Shown in pieces: positions 45,701-58,513 of a stretch of DNA of 64,000 bases. The notes beneath the pieces are model-generated. The model was given only the letters and a program-made list of their open reading frames with translations, did not search any database and had not been told where the DNA came from. Source of the stretch: Brevipalpus yothersi (Eukaryota; Arthropoda; Arachnida; Trombidiformes; Tenuipalpidae); assembly GCA_003956705.1 (NCBI GenBank), contig QZCP01000184.1, positions 3,336-67,335 on the forward strand. Direction: 5' to 3'. Position 1 is the stretch's first letter. Every line of letters starts with the position of its first letter. Position numbers and translations under genes: made by a program.

Positions 45701-46148
45701 GCCATCCAAGATGATGAGAAGAAGTGATTCTGATTCTCTTCTGAACTCCATTCTAGACGACACTCCATTCATGTTAGCCTTCAATAATCAACAATCAACC
45801 ATGAATGACGCTACGGTTCTTGATGATCCATTATATAGAGCAATTGCAGATCTATTTAAACTCTTCACAACCATTATCGGTGACTACCTAATATCCCAAC
45901 GAACTCTTTTCCCTTTGATCTTCCTGGAACAACTCATCCTCTGTGGTAAACAGAATTCCAATAAAGTACTCCAATTCCTGCCATTTCAAGCCATAATCAG
46001 CTTGGTGAAGATTATGCCAGCCTCAATATCCTACGAATTTATATTAGCAGTTAGCCTGATGCAGACACCAAAAGCCCGAAAAATAGTTGCTCGTGCTCTA
46101 TGTCAATTGAGACGAGCAAAAAACGATGGACCTAAGATCAACTCTTGA
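42762..46148 (+). CDS. MED24: Mediator complex tail subunit MED24
   Basis: Two exons: 42762-43083 and 43171-46148; 1099 residues (human 989). The N-terminus is diagnostic: LLEAWRERWTPIDWAINIKR, LSNCILVQALVGPIPNQL, YLNHCISSQVVSYG. After the intron, DLCISLKQRINCYGSEEE matches the vertebrate counterpart. Further conserved blocks: WASFTFLKLPQFF, INCDCLELFLKR, LCTEPAATILFKSLDRDYS, LLAVLGKMV, RTLLFDITFLLLCKIAQDWG, LDTLLTFGGPNWF-like IDTLLTFGGPNWFVG, and VLQFLPFQAIISLVK near the C-terminus. Extra length comes from Ser/His-rich inserts (around residues 170-200). Role: tail-module subunit of Mediator linking activators, including nuclear receptors, to RNA polymerase II. The 87-nt intron is a multiple of three and lacks stops, so it can be mistaken for coding sequence. 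The ATG at 42762 is preferred over the hydrophobic open frame upstream. Confidence 0.96.
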   Translation: MEAGNIGSTSKTSSIKSLLLEAWRERWTPIDWAINIKRVLPRGVSGDVYDLSNCILVQALVGPIPNQLFISYLNHCISSQVVSYGAVLSSIAKYQEFEKSQCIICLLGKLNFSCHFSRKTINLLIKMCQKFSYLLTDLCISLKQRINCYGSEEECFSLCKSLVSLALWLYSCIAHALDKLSKSKSSSSNPSTNQYSHHHASSTHNFASSTGSSSSSSFANLGAPLGEYASILEKTCDILSFISSSSFLKAIFHVGKSDDQVTYSKLLSKISEVEKLLSTGNPPSYLSPLNNSKELIDTILNFRKVLEWNNRDPIHIAIDSLKARRAASGCSNFPFSKSVAQTFNAIIAINAILNPTEDIDTFTRQIILAARLNDVPVSEVCCEVIRSCFIELANQSGTEGKSGGDMRWASFTFLKLPQFFSRLSAHLNENSEKKINGDLEKGIEKLLVYSPLLDLTDLKINCDCLELFLKRLMQNGFTESQKNRIMCKRFEDYHSRSRKKPIQEEGTGLILCTEPAATILFKSLDRDYSQNPEDLLAVLGKMVVKSALDAILNYAAAVGKLQSFTNKLILFNEFNKETSGEGGKASHFRTLLFDITFLLLCKIAQDWGTEIILNNSEPKDSFFATWCARTLPGNGHYYLPEAILSKSDPAHVEKLLTQLSSPNYKFTTSLVKWNEVCNNVPAVVKEILVAWEAGALAADNVKQILDNLVSKMCCLSVSASAWLCSYMSTLSPKEWDKPMAMLKLLITPNNNSQNVVTSSNGDYSNSNEAPQVNQPEQDDFYKDRSAFMSDIVRKMLKELDPSNSDLTASILSPVSHSEETLWKILEDVFSKAHSRSWLDQSGIRTIDTLLTFGGPNWFVGALIRLLFRFDHAIDLSRAVSLIFGLLHLEIQQCSLCLLVNILPGYLLKSNQQEVLVEPKTTALARLTVMTIFAALNESEERKAGRARVQKKYGFCGEVPLDYNFSNGENKFHANHSGEPRPSKMMRRSDSDSLLNSILDDTPFMLAFNNQQSTMNDATVLDDPLYRAIADLFKLFTTIIGDYLISQRTLFPLIFLEQLILCGKQNSNKVLQFLPFQAIISLVKIMPASISYEFILAVSLMQTPKARKIVARALCQLRRAKNDGPKINS

Positions 46149-46253
46149 TATTTGTAACAGATTATCACACTATCGTTTTACAAATTATGATTTATAAATG
46201 AATAACACCAAACAAATATTATTCATGTCACAAAAAATTGAATTTACAAAATC

Positions 46254-47548
46254 TCAATACACATCTGTGTCTTCTCGATGATCTCTCTTGAGAACATATT
46301 TAACATTCTTCTTGAACGATTTTGGAATCAACTCTCTCGGTTCTATTAAATTACGCTTTTGGAGACTCTTGAAGCGTTCCTCAAATGGATTACCAGCTGT
46401 TTTGACCTCTCTTAATCGACCTTTAAGTTCATCAGTCGTATTTAGAGCTATCTCTGGCTCTTTATACTTGTATGGACCTAATCGATGAGGTTGAAACATC
46501 TTTTCTTCTTCTTTCTTCTTTCTCTCCTCTATTCGAGCTTGAGTGAGCTTTTCTTGAGCTGCGATTTCTTTTTTATATCGCTTCAATTGAAAAACTTGAG
46601 CTTCTTTCACACGTTTCTCCTTCTCTTGTTTTTTACGTTCCATTTCCATTTTAGCGATCATCTCTCGTCTTCTTTTGGCCTTACTTTTACGATCCTCAGC
46701 TCGAACCACTCTTTTAATAGGTCCATTTTTGAGATCTCCAACATTTTCATCATTATCGTTGGGCACTTCAACCTCATTTGCTGGAAAGAGACCAGCAGAC
46801 ATATCTTTAATGTATTCTTTCTGCAATTCTTTCTCTGATTTAGCTTTCTTTTGATATCTCGTGAGAACACGATTCAAATGTTGTTCCTCCTTTAATCTAG
46901 CCAACTCAATTTCCCGGGCTTTCCTCAATAAATCTCGATGATCCTTACGAGATGGATTAACAGAAGTACCAGGATGAGGCAATTCAACAGCCGGTAAAAG
47001 TGAGGGAACTTTCTTGTTTGGTTTAGATTTAACAATCATTCCATCAGCCCAGACATCACGTGGTTTTGTGTCCAATTTTTTACGAATAGTTTTACCTACA
47101 TTCTTGGGTATTTTTTCAGGCACTTTTCGTTTATGCTTTGATTTCATTTTCATTTTTGTGATTGGCTCTACTTTGGATGCAGGAATAAGGCGTCTATAAA
47201 TAGCTGCATTTTTAACTATATCCTTAGTTGTTTTCAATGGGCGACTCTTGACCGGCTCTTGAGGTTTTGCTTCAACAGCATCCGATTCAGGAAGCTCTTT
47301 GATCTTGATCTTTTCACCCTTCTTTTCGATAGTGAAAAGAGGTTGATCATCTGGAATTCTAGATGGAAGAAACAAATATCATGAATATTGTCACATGCAA
47401 TCACACCAAAATCGAATCACAACTAATCTTACCCAACAATCTGTTTCAATCGTTGATCTTCATAAAATTCTTCAACATCATCAATATTCACTTTTCGCCA
47501 CCCTTTCCTTCGACTTTTGGCAAACTTAGTTTTCCTCGAAGCAACCAT
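46254..47548 (-). CDS. NOP53: Ribosome biogenesis factor NOP53 (GLTSCR2/PICT1)
   Basis: Two exons: 47548-47433 and 47358-46254 (74-nt intron); 406 residues (human 478). It starts MVASRKTKFAKSRRKGWRKV, followed by DVEEFYEDQRL and then IPDDQPLFTIEKKG after the junction. It is highly basic and coiled-coil-like throughout, with the family blocks ELPHPGTSVNPS and HRDLLRKAREIELARLKEE, FQPHRLGPYKYKEPEIAL and a C-terminal region reading NLIEPRELIPK. Role: nucleolar adaptor on pre-60S particles that recruits the exosome helicase MTR4 for 5.8S/ITS2 processing; PICT1 in vertebrates also modulates the p53 pathway. Tail-to-tail with MED24 (105-nt gap) and head-to-head with EHBP1. Confidence 0.94.
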
Positions 47549-48709
47549 AGTCCCTACACTTAATCAAACTCTAAATCAATTTTAAAATCAAACTTCCAAC
47601 AACCAAACACAATTCCAACATAAACAACAACAACAACGCAGACTTGACAAAAGTCACTTCCCGAAATCAACTGATGATCCAGACCTTTTCCCAGATTCCA
47701 AAACTAAAATCCGTTTCCTTCTACTTGGAACATGTAGATCACAACCACTGATTATGAATCAATATTATTATGATCACACAATTGAATCAATCGCAAGAAA
47801 AACATTTCCTACAAGCATTTGATAAGCTTCTCAATAATCACGTGGAGAGAGAAAGATGTGAGAGAGAGAGAGAAAAGAGCTTCTCTTTCCTCACTTCTTT
47901 TCGTCACTCTATGCGTGTTGCATGTTCCTCATCTGTGTGCTCTTCACTTTTTCGTTGGTTTGTTTACACTTTTTATAGATTACTCATTTGATACACACAC
48001 ACATTTTTTGATCAGTTTCATCATCCAATTGAACAGTGGGAATGGAATTGTGTGAATGAGAAAAATAATGTGTATGCGTTAAGTTTTTTTTTCTACCATC
48101 AATAGACTTGTTTGCATTGAGGCTACAATTACAACTACTGCTATGAACATTTACTCTCTTGCATCGTGATTCGAAATTGGTGAAATCATTTTCTCACCAT
48201 CTTCACTCCATTTCAATTGGGTGCAAATCAACTGGTTAGCCAAAACAATAACAACAAGTGATTAGAGAGTGAGTTAGTGTGTGTGTGTATAAACTTATCG
48301 ACGTCTTCATCTCATTTCTCATGGTTAACTTATCTCAATTGAGCTCACCAAGATCACTCGAAAGGAAGGAAGACAACTTATCTTGAATGTGAATTTATTT
48401 TGAAGGATCTTTTCATATTTTCCTTTTCGACACTCTTTCATTCCGATTATACATCAATTTACATTACATACATTTACATTAATTTCCATTGTTTTCATAA
48501 GGACCAAATGAGTTTCGTTTTCAATATCGAATTGAATTTGATTCCAGTTCAATTCTACATCAAATATATTTTTCCTTTACTGTATTCGAATCAATTGAAA
48601 TTTTTCGAGCAAATCTACTTGTTACTCCTCAACTGATTCGAAACTCGATCGTGTTTTTGCTTCGAATTTCGTCCAAAAAAGTCAACCAATTTTGGGACCT
48701 CTATCAGAG
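47549..48709. other. Divergent spacer NOP53 - EHBP1
   Basis: No coding exon recognised. In particular, nothing resembling the N-terminal C2 domain expected for EHBP1 was found. Contains short AG-rich (47844-47880) and TG-rich (48275-48290) simple sequence. Likely promoters and 5' UTRs. Confidence 0.5.
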
Positions 48710-51700
48710 ATGAAAGATAGACCTAATCAACTTGGTGATATTAATTTTGAAGATAATGCCGCTTCAGAATTGCCTTCGCCAACCGAAGATTTACTCTCTT
48801 GGTGCACCAGTATAACGAATGAATTTTACGGTCTCAACGTCACTGATCTAACTCATTCATTCAAAGATGGAATGGCATTTTGTGCAATCATCCACCACTT
48901 TAGACCTGATCTCATCGATTACTATTCTTTAGATCCAAACAATGCTAAAGTCAATCTCAAATGTGCATTCGATGCCTCAGCTAAATTGGGCATTTCCTTC
49001 ACTCGTCCTTCGGACATTATGATACTCGATGTTCCGGACAAGTTGTCTGTGATCACCAATCTACATCAATTGAGAGCTTTTTTTCGACACTCAAAAAATG
49101 GTACCACAAGTAGTAACACCTCATTGGATGATGTCGAAAGTGACGATGATACATCACTACTCGGCTTCGAATGGCCTAGCTCGAAATCATCGAATCGTAA
49201 AAATACTTTCTCCAATGCTGAAGATCATAGTGACAGTTTTTTGTTCGATAATCTTAACTTGACTGTTACCAAATTATCCGATGGTACACTTCAACTGGGA
49301 ATGGACTCTGATGCTGGTTCCCACCAACAGACTTCATCTGAAATGAGTCATGATCCACAGTCATCTGATCAGAACGATCATTCTCATCCAATTGCTAGTA
49401 CTGCTAATAAGATTGTCCTAGGTCAATCTCGAAATCGTATGAACAATCATACCCAAAAGCATGACAATAAATCACCATCATTAGCCAATACTTCACTCAC
49501 CCCAAAGCGTGCAAGACCGATTCTTATGACTCGAAAACAATTAACTAATCCTCTAGATTCTGACAGTGAGGATGAAGAATTGGGCCTGAAAAAAAGTCAC
49601 AGTAAGTACACATACCAAAGATGATATCATCAGATATCACCACGATCTACTTTCTATTAACATGACATGTAAGAAAAAAAATTTACATATTTTTTTCTTT
49701 CGCTTGTCCAGGTACACCTCACAAACGTTCCAATTCAATTTCTCAGTCAGCGTCTAGTGAATCACCGAAAGATATAATTGATCTTGCAAATACTCTTGAA
49801 CATCACAAAGAAGAATTGTCTGAAGCTGTTCTGTCATTCCAAAATCCAGCCCAAACCTCATGCAATCTTCCACTATCTTCACGATCATCGTCATCTTCTT
49901 CTTCTCAAAAGAAAGCTCCCATCATTGATTCAGAAACTGTAACTACTCAATCTGATAATCCACCGAAACAATCCAATCACTTAAATCTTAACAAAAATGG
50001 ACAGCCTCTTGAGATAGCCCCTGGACTTTTAGATTTATCTCCACGCAAAGTTAATCGCCTAAAACGGGTTTCAGCAGGTGGCAGCAATATACCATTCCGT
50101 TTGGACGTCCAAAGAGTAAGATTTCCGATTTTTTTGACAGGGAATCCTGCCTTGTAATCCCTACTAAACTCCGTCAAACTTTTCTAGGATCCGGAAACTG
50201 TTCGACTAGACATCAGGGAAAGAGCGAGAAAGCTTTACACAGAGGCGCGAAAAGATCGGCAGAACGATGTTACCAAACCATGTGATGATCCGGTATGTTC
50301 AAGGGACAATCGATTCATTTGAAGACTGTTTCATTCAAATTTTTCATTTTCAATTGACAGATCGAAAATGAAAGACGTGAAAAGTTGAAGCAACAAGCAA
50401 GAAGTTTATTAGCTCAAGTTAAACAGGGTAGAACTTCACTTTCCGATATCAGTCCTCTTTCTGCAACCAAGAGTCAAGATAAACAAGTGAAAGTGGATGA
50501 AAAATCTAAGATTATCTCAGGAAAGCAGAGGAATAGTTATCCAGATCACAATAATCGTATCAATTCGTTTGGTGAGTAAAGTTTGCTATATGATTTGGAG
50601 TGTTAATTTGTCAACTGGTCAGCTTATCAACCTATTAGCTGTCTTAAAACTCGGATAATACCCAAAAATCTGGATCGACTTTATAGAAATCGAGACTTGT
50701 TGAATTTCATCTCGAACTGCCAAAATTCTAAGTCGTTCTATTTATCAGACTTCTCGAGTAGATTTTATTTTTTTTATTTCTCAATTCATACCTCCATTAT
50801 ACTCGAATTAATGATGATGAAAAGATTTAATAGATTTATACAAGATTTCACTAATCTGTGGGAATTTTCCAGATTTTAGCCGCTTCAAATTCCAGCAAGA
50901 TGGTGAGTGAAGTTGATAAATAGCATCTTGTTCAGAATAGTCAATTTTCCTGTTTCTTTTTGCATCAGATCTCGCTAATCCTGGTGATGTCAATGCCCGT
51001 GAGTGATCATCGAATATTTTTCTATTAATTCTTTCTATACACTCTTTTTTTCTTAACCCTTAAAACTTTCTTCTTCTTCCATCAAATTATCAGAAAAAAA
51101 AGATTCCAAAAAATCTTATGTTGAAAGTGAACTTGCTAAATTGGAAAAGGAACAAAAAGAAATTGACCGTGAAGCAAAGATAATTGAGACAAAATTGACG
51201 TTCATCATGAATAAAGGTAAATACTTTCACTCGATAAATTAATTTTGGGCCTGATAATCCTGTCCAGTAAATCATTTAAGCTCACCATTAGGGTCTATAT
51301 TTCATCATCATGACTTCAAGGTTACATGTGATCACCTTAGCCATTGTAGTTCATGTTTCATGTACCCATATACCTGTTCATTGCATCCGAAAAAAATACC
51401 ATTTGATAACCCTAAGATGTCGCCATTATCCCAAAAATCGAATAGACAATCTATTGGATGGTATAAGAGAAGAGAGAAAATTTTGATTAACCGTCCTTCA
51501 GATATTCGATGTCCTTCTTCCTATGTCACTCTCATACTCATTCCACCGACATTTCGTTCTTTCTCATTAGATATTCATTTTCAATGATGTTAATAATTCA
51601 TATCTTCTTCCAGACTCGGCTTCTTCTTCCTCTTCCTTCATGATGCTATTGTCAGAACTAACTTATTCTCCTTCTTTCCCTCTTTTTTTCTTCACCAACA

Positions 51701-52547
51701 CATATATATTTCCTGGGGCTTCATTTCATACCATTGAAGTTCTCATCATTACAATGGCTTCGGTGTAACCGTAAAAGTTGCTCTTAAATTTCTTTCCATA
51801 ATTTATTCTCTCTCTCTCTCTATTTCTATCCATCTATCTACCTATCTTCCCCTTCGAATATCATCATCATAATCATTTCTACGGTCAATATTGACGAATG
51901 AATGTGACAAGCGATGTGAAGTGAGAAGAAGAGAGAATGTCTCTGTCCTTCACATCTTCCATTCTTGTCATTACTTATTTTATGTATTTTCCTATCCACT
52001 TTCTCTCTCTATGCACAATGTACCTTAAAGGCTTCTTCTTTCAACGAAACTTTCACTTTTTCTACTACTCATCTCACATAGTTTGTATCAATATATATTG
52101 TTGATTCTATTTCTACTTCTACTTCTTCTTTTTCTTCCAAGAAATCATTATCAGGAAAATATTGGCTAGAAATGTCATCTGTCTAGTCATACATGTATAT
52201 ACGAAAGAAAAAAATTTATTCCAAACTCAGGCTCACTTTTCCCTGCTACCACTATTATTATTATTTGTTCACTTTCTTCTTTCACTCTCCTCTTCATCCA
52301 TCTAATTGATCTATCTGTGTTCCTACGAAATGTTCGTTCCAATACCTCTCGATTGTTGACATTTGTGCTCAGCAAACCTCTCCTCATCCCCACACACACA
52401 CACCTTCAATTCTTTTTATCTATCTCCTCTTCTTACGCAACTTCATTCGCTCTCCATCCTTCTTACAACGATTCCAGATAGATGAACATTTTGAAAAGCA
52501 CCGATTTATTGATTCAAAATCTAGGCCCTTGAATCCTAGTGAGATAG

Positions 52548-52590
<43 letters not shown>

Positions 52591-53111
52591 TCTCCCTCTC
52601 TCTCTGCTCTCTTCTATTCAGTCTTTCAGTTATTTTCATTGACTCACACGCTCTCTCTCATCTTTCTTGATCTTAAAATTTTTTGACTGAACAATCGAAT
52701 CGAAGGCGACTTAGTAGCTACCATGATTAATTGACATGGATATGTTTGAGACTGTTGGAAGTCAGAACAACTTGAACGGGAACGTGACTTTTCCGAAAAA
52801 GAGACTCACAAAATACTTGCCAATGTTGAGAAGAGGGTTGCATTGAGAAGAGAGAGAGGAAGACGTTGGAAGTTTGTATTCATGATTTGGTTGAAGCTTA
52901 AGTGAATCATCCTCTATTCATCTTAATTACAGCGTTTTCCGACTGAATGGCAGTCAAATTAAGAAAGATATTTCTGATGGATCGTGTCTTTAATTGTGAT
53001 TATCTTTATAGGTGGTAATAGCGTGGAGGAAGAGCGCTATCTGCGTAAATGGTTCACTTTGGTGAACAGAAGGAATTCACTTTTGCGACGTCAAATGAAA
53101 TTGAATATTTT
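48710..53111 (+). CDS. EHBP1: EH domain-binding protein 1 (EHBP1), 3' end not in window
   Basis: Seven exons seen: 48710-49601, 49712-50115, 50188-50292, 50361-50571, 50969-50998, 51094-51216, 53012-53111 (about 621 residues, ending in phase 2). A calponin-homology domain (about 28-132) carries EDLLSWCTSITNEFYGLNVT, DGMAFCAIIHHFRPDLIDY and IPDKL-like VPDKLSVITNL. Ser-rich linkers follow, then two short helical repeats (RERARKLYTEARKD; REKLKQQARSLLAQVKQG) as in EHBP1. The first half of the bMERB domain is present: ESELAKLEKEQKEIDREA, then WFTLVNRRNSLLRRQMKLN. The remaining bMERB helices were not found before the gap. The usual N-terminal C2 domain is also absent; the first exon could have an acceptor at tatcag just before AGATG. 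Role: links endocytic and recycling cargo and Rab8/Rab10-class GTPases (bMERB) to EHD proteins and actin (CH). Confidence 0.9.
51217..53011 (+). other. EHBP1 intron 6 (1.8 kb)
   Basis: Bounded by GTAAAT and TTATAG with matching phase. CT-rich throughout, with a (TC)n tract at 52550-52605. No nested gene recognised. Confidence 0.75.
52550..52605. repeat. (TC)n microsatellite, slightly interrupted
   Basis: TC dinucleotides with two CCC interruptions near 52588-52596, inside EHBP1 intron 6. Confidence 0.95.
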
Positions 53112-55238
53112 GTAAGTATTTTTACCATAAAATATATTTATATTCATTTTCAAATCAGTATACACATTATACCCTCCTCCATTATCCAATGGTTGATTGT
53201 ATTACTTTCCTTCCCCTTGTAAAAATGTAAGAATCTTTAATTAATCATCACTAAGGGTGGGCATTCTTGCCAGATGATACTTCATCCTCCAGTATCATGT
53301 AGCCCTCACTGGAAGTTGTTATTAGAACGCTCGCTCTATCAGTCATATACATCAGGCTACCATTCTGTAGCCCATGGAATCTCTATCGAGTTTCATGATG
53401 GTAGGAGCGAGAATGGGACTGGCTCTCAATCATCGCTCACGCACTCTTCTCTCTCTTTCTCTCTCTCTCCTCACTTTTTGCACAATAACGAAAATTTTTA
53501 TCTTAAAACTGATCAAGTTATCCTAAGAAATAGATTCATTTGGGGACCATTCAAATGATCGTCAATCTTGGATATATTCAGATGATTTTAACCACTAAAT
53601 CGGGCGATTATCCTCTATTTAGGGGTATCAAAAATAGTAGAAGAAGCACACGAAGTGACATTAGTGCGTGAACTTAGCTCTAGATTAGAGTCTCTCTCTC
53701 TCTCTCTTCCGAAAAGATGCTACTAAAGATCAAGATTCATGATTAATTGACTTTTTCTGTGTGTCCGTGAAATATTTTCATTCCACTCTACTCCTTGGGC
53801 AACTTTACCTCTTGTACTTATGTATGTATGTATACATCGATGTGTGTTTGTGAAGACATCATCGATTCATTTTATTCATCTCCTGCTGCTTTCTCTTGAC
53901 TAAATTGAGATTTCTTCTTCTTAACTTAGTTTTTCTCTCTATGTTAATCATACTCTTTCCTCTTATACATGTACATATTCTTCCTATCTTTCTCACTACT
54001 GCTAAAAAATATATGCCATTCTAGAGCCCATCATCATTATTAGGGCTGTTTAAGGAAAATTTGAGATTGTTTTCGGATCAATTTGTAGCCTAATTCACAT
54101 TGTATTTGAACATACCATGTTGAATTCATTCTTTTCCTACTATCATGGAAACAAATTTATCCTTTGATTATTGTTTTAAAAATATTCGTAAATACCTTTA
54201 TACTGGTCATCTTTCCTACTCTCGTTCCTCCATCCTCCTCTAGTATTAGCTTATTTGGTCAAAGTATCCACTAAAGAGGAGCAATTTAAAGATTATATCA
54301 GAAAGTTTAGATAAAAAAAATAGAATGAAACGATTTCATGGGCTTATATTTATATGTGATGTCTCGAGAAAAGAAAAGGAAAAAACTCTTCTTTCCTAAG
54401 ATGAAATGGTTTCAACAGAACGATTGATGTTGAAGAAAGATGAAGATGAAGATGAAGAGAAAAAAAGGAGAATGTTGTTGATAGCGTTGGTGATAGCTAT
54501 TGAAAAAAAGATGATGATTCCAAAAAGTCAAATTTTTCTTTTTCTTCTTCCTTTTTCTTCCTCCCTCAGGCTATTATACATGCAGATGAAATTTATTCGA
54601 TCCCAATATACACGATTGGCTTCATCTCATATACTTCATTCATTTGACTTTGGCGGCAAGATTATTTTTTGTTTATTGAATATTTCTTTCTGGAAGAAGC
54701 AAATTTGCTATCATCAAATGAATGCTACAGTTTCTCTCTCACTCTCCTCTCATTCAATCTCATCTCCTTTAATTTTTTCTTACTAATAGAAAAAAATGTG
54801 CCGACAAATGCACGAAACACAGTCTCCACTCACTTACACATTAAGAATCACATACACAAATTCACTTTGGACGAATATGACGATGAAAAGCCAAATGAAA
54901 TCATCATATTATATGGTTTTGCATGTTATAATTTAGCCCTTTTTCTACCATGTCCTACTTGCCTCCTCATCTTCATCTCTCTCTCTCTCTCTCTTTGGCC
55001 ACGTAATTAAAGGGTCCTTGATGATAACCATTGAAGATATATAATGTAGACTGATATTATTATTATAACCAGAAATACTTATCCAAGTTCATAAATATCC
55101 ATCTCTGGTCATGCTAAATACTCTTGAATGGGAAGAGGGGAGTGAGAAAGGTGAAAACTCAATTAAATGTCTGCAAATAAGCTAACATAGTATAACTTGA
55201 CTCCACTTTGACAGGATAGAAGATTATTAGCCTAAAGA

Positions 55239-55241
<3 letters not shown>

Positions 55242-55304
<63 letters not shown>
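55242..55304. repeat. (CT)n microsatellite, about 63 nt
   Basis: Uninterrupted CT dinucleotides. Confidence 0.97.
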
Positions 55305-55309
<5 letters not shown>

Positions 55310-55934
55310 CCTTCTTCTTTTTGGTCTAGGGCACTCTCAAATCTTGTTCACTTCATTTTCAATTCTCTTCCCTATCGAAAGAGAGAGAAAGAAAGAGAGA
55401 AAGATGAACGGTTTAACTTTTCCCGTCTAGTGAGTGTGTGTATCATTCGATTTGTGTTGCTAATGTTTGATATGAATTAAATTTGAATAGCATTGAACAG
55501 GTCGATAGCGGTGGGCTCATCTGAGAGGTGAAGATGATGATAAAGAAGAGGAAGAGGCAAAAAAACCTGATAATGGATAGGAAAATTGAAAAACTATTTC
55601 ATCCTGTTTTATTCCCTTGATTTTTTTGCTCTCTATTTCGATTCACTTTTTATACTACTACTTGTACTACTAATACTACCTTGCCTCGCCTGTCACTCGA
55701 TATTTTCATCCAAAATCATACTGTGTGTTTATGTGTGTACCATACTTCATGCCTCACTTACTACCATTCTTTTTTTTATCCCCACTCTGAATCAATTGGA
55801 AGCCCATTAGATGGGAATCATAAAATGAATACAATCGAATTAAATGCGTATTCAGTCACATTGTTCAAGTGATGCTGATTGTGAGTGAAAATCGTCCAAC
55901 TATCCAGCAGAGATTGAAATAGATAGATAGATGA

Positions 55935-55962
<28 letters not shown>
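55935..55962. repeat. (AG)n microsatellite, about 28 nt
   Basis: AG dinucleotides, opposite orientation to the tract at 55242. Confidence 0.95.
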
Positions 55963-55966
<4 letters not shown>

Positions 55967-56546
55967 AGAGAAATAGATTTATGAATGGAATGACAAGGAT
56001 GATATGGCCGTTTCAATTCATTGAGTATGGTCAAAATGTATTACAAGCCGTATATATGTAGATGGAGAGTACACATATACGTTAATATTTATACATATGA
56101 ATGGATCAAAGACAGTGGGAGAGGGAAGAGAAATTGATGTTGGTGATGATGAAGATGAGGAAAAGATGCCGATGATTCTACTACCATCCATCCGATTGAA
56201 GGAATTATCATTCATATTTATAAATGGATAGATATGCTTTCCATGTGACCATAGTTTTTCTACTGGATTTCACTCTCTCGCTCTATGGCTACCTTCTTTT
56301 CCTTTTCTCTGTTGGGCTTGGCCACCGATGGTTACACCGAAGTGAGCCAATATACAGGCCTGGCCATTGCCGAAAAGCGTTTTTCTTCACTCTCTCTCTT
56401 TTCTATGGAAGAATCACGCGTGTGTCTATGAGTCTGTTGTGTGTATGTATTGTGGCTCATTCACTTTCACTCTCTCTCTCTTCTCTCATTAGAGTTTCCT
56501 GTGGCCTTTCTAATCGCCTTTACTTAAATCCCAGTGAGATCCCACT

Positions 56547-56547
<1 letters not shown>

Positions 56548-56608
<61 letters not shown>
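56548..56608. repeat. (AG)n microsatellite, about 61 nt
   Basis: Uninterrupted AG dinucleotides. Confidence 0.97.
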
Positions 56609-56610
<2 letters not shown>

Positions 56611-58218
56611 ACCTGAGACATATATTAAAAGAGCTGATCCACTCTTCTTCTCCTTCAGCACGATTTCTTTTCTTTCTTTCTTACTTACTTTCTCTCTCCT
56701 CACTCAACCAATTGACTGATTCCTTAGAGTAAAAGTGAGCAAGAGAAAACAAAAACATAGCAAATACATTGGATTGTAAAAAGAATAGTGAAAAGAGGAA
56801 TGAGAATAGGAACAAGAAGAAGAGGAACGAATAAGAACAAGGCTAAAATGTCAACGAGCTCTCGTTGAGAGAGGTGAATTTTTAGATTCACTCAACCTCT
56901 TCGGAAACAAAGTGTGAACATATCACAGGTATAGACTAGAATGAACATTTCAAAGTGAATTTTCAGGATTCAGTTAATTTTTCACCAAGTCTTCCATTGA
57001 TCAGAAAGTGCCCTGGACAGACCAAAGTGCTAAGAGGCTATGCTTGATACGGAGTGTCTACCTCAAAAACTCCTACACCCAGCTTACTGAAATCCAATGG
57101 AAGCAACTGAATAAAACATTTTAAACGAATTTCACATAATAAAGGTGTATTTCCAATTCGCTTTCTCTCTTTCCGACTAGAGAATCTCAATTGCACGCTC
57201 ATCTGTTTACCATGAGAGACCAGAAAAAATTACGCCAGATTTTGAGGATCCAAAACTGGTATATTCTTTCAAATGAATGACCTGTGATCTACATGTTCTA
57301 TTTCTGTTTGATTTTCAATATTTTCTACTTCTGCTTCCTGGTTTATGCATTCGTCTGCTATTCTCTCTCTTTCTCTCTTCTTTTCCATTCGCTTTCCATT
57401 CTTTCTCTTCTGTTGTCCCGCTTCTGGAATCAAAATCTGCATACAATTTTTCAGATCATTTAGAGTTTCCTCAGTCTCGTGGTATGGGCAAAAATTTTGA
57501 TCCTTAAGACGATCCATTCAATAGTGACAACAATATGGATATCATAGTCCCGGTGAGCTGGAGAGACTCAGTGATCCTAAGAAGCTGGCGCGAGAAGCCC
57601 TATCCTTGCCCATCTTTCTGCCTCTTTCTCTTTCTCTATCGCTTTTTTACTACTACTACACTCACTCAATCGCTTTGACACTCATCCGTTCATTGTTGTC
57701 AGGATCTAAACTGGCCATATTATGGTCATACACCCTTGGCTTAGAACTATTTTCAAAATGCTTCGATAATCCCTATTTTTGCTGTTTCTTTCAGCAATAT
57801 CACTACTACTACTACTACTACTACTTTTTCCAGACCGTTTTTATATATATTTCAGCCATTGAGAATTGGGTTCGTTCGCTTGATTCTTTTCTAAGAGAAA
57901 GAATATATACACTCATGACATCAGGCCAGTCTCCTTATTATGGGCCCAGATAATGAGGAGGCATACGAATGAGAGGAAAAAAACATGAGGCCACTGTTGC
58001 GTGTGTGCGTGTGTGCCGAACTATTTTGCATATGCGATGAAATATATATATATTTTTGTGCCCGATAAATATTTTCCTCTGGTAAAAAGCGCAAAATCTG
58101 TGGACGCTTCAATCCTCAAAGGTCTGTCTCTCTGTACTTTATTCTTCTGGAATACATACGCATATATATATACCTACTTGATGCTATGATTTTCGCCTAT
58201 TTTCAGTTGCACCATTCG

Positions 58219-58220
<2 letters not shown>

Positions 58221-58279
<59 letters not shown>
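58221..58279. repeat. (CT)n microsatellite, about 59 nt
   Basis: Uninterrupted CT dinucleotides. Confidence 0.97.
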
Positions 58280-58282
<3 letters not shown>

Positions 58283-58468
58283 ATAAAGGATAGAAAAAAG
58301 TATATATGTATATTCATTTTTAGGTGTGTGCACCACTCATAACAGTGCCCAGTGGGAGAGAGAAAAAACATTCCCCAGTTAAGTATCACGATTTGCATTT
58401 TCACGACTTTGAACATGTCCCAAAATTTTTTCTATCTTGCCACCTTTGATTTGTATAAACGTACAGTA

Positions 58469-58470
<2 letters not shown>

Positions 58471-58512
<42 letters not shown>
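58471..58512. repeat. (CT)n microsatellite, about 42 nt
   Basis: CT dinucleotides about 190 nt after the preceding tract. Confidence 0.95.

Positions 58513-58513
<1 letters not shown>

Noticed and set aside
54405..54440. Candidate continuation exon of EHBP1 after tttcaacag
   Set aside because: The phase-correct frame reaches TGA after seven codons and does not resemble bMERB.
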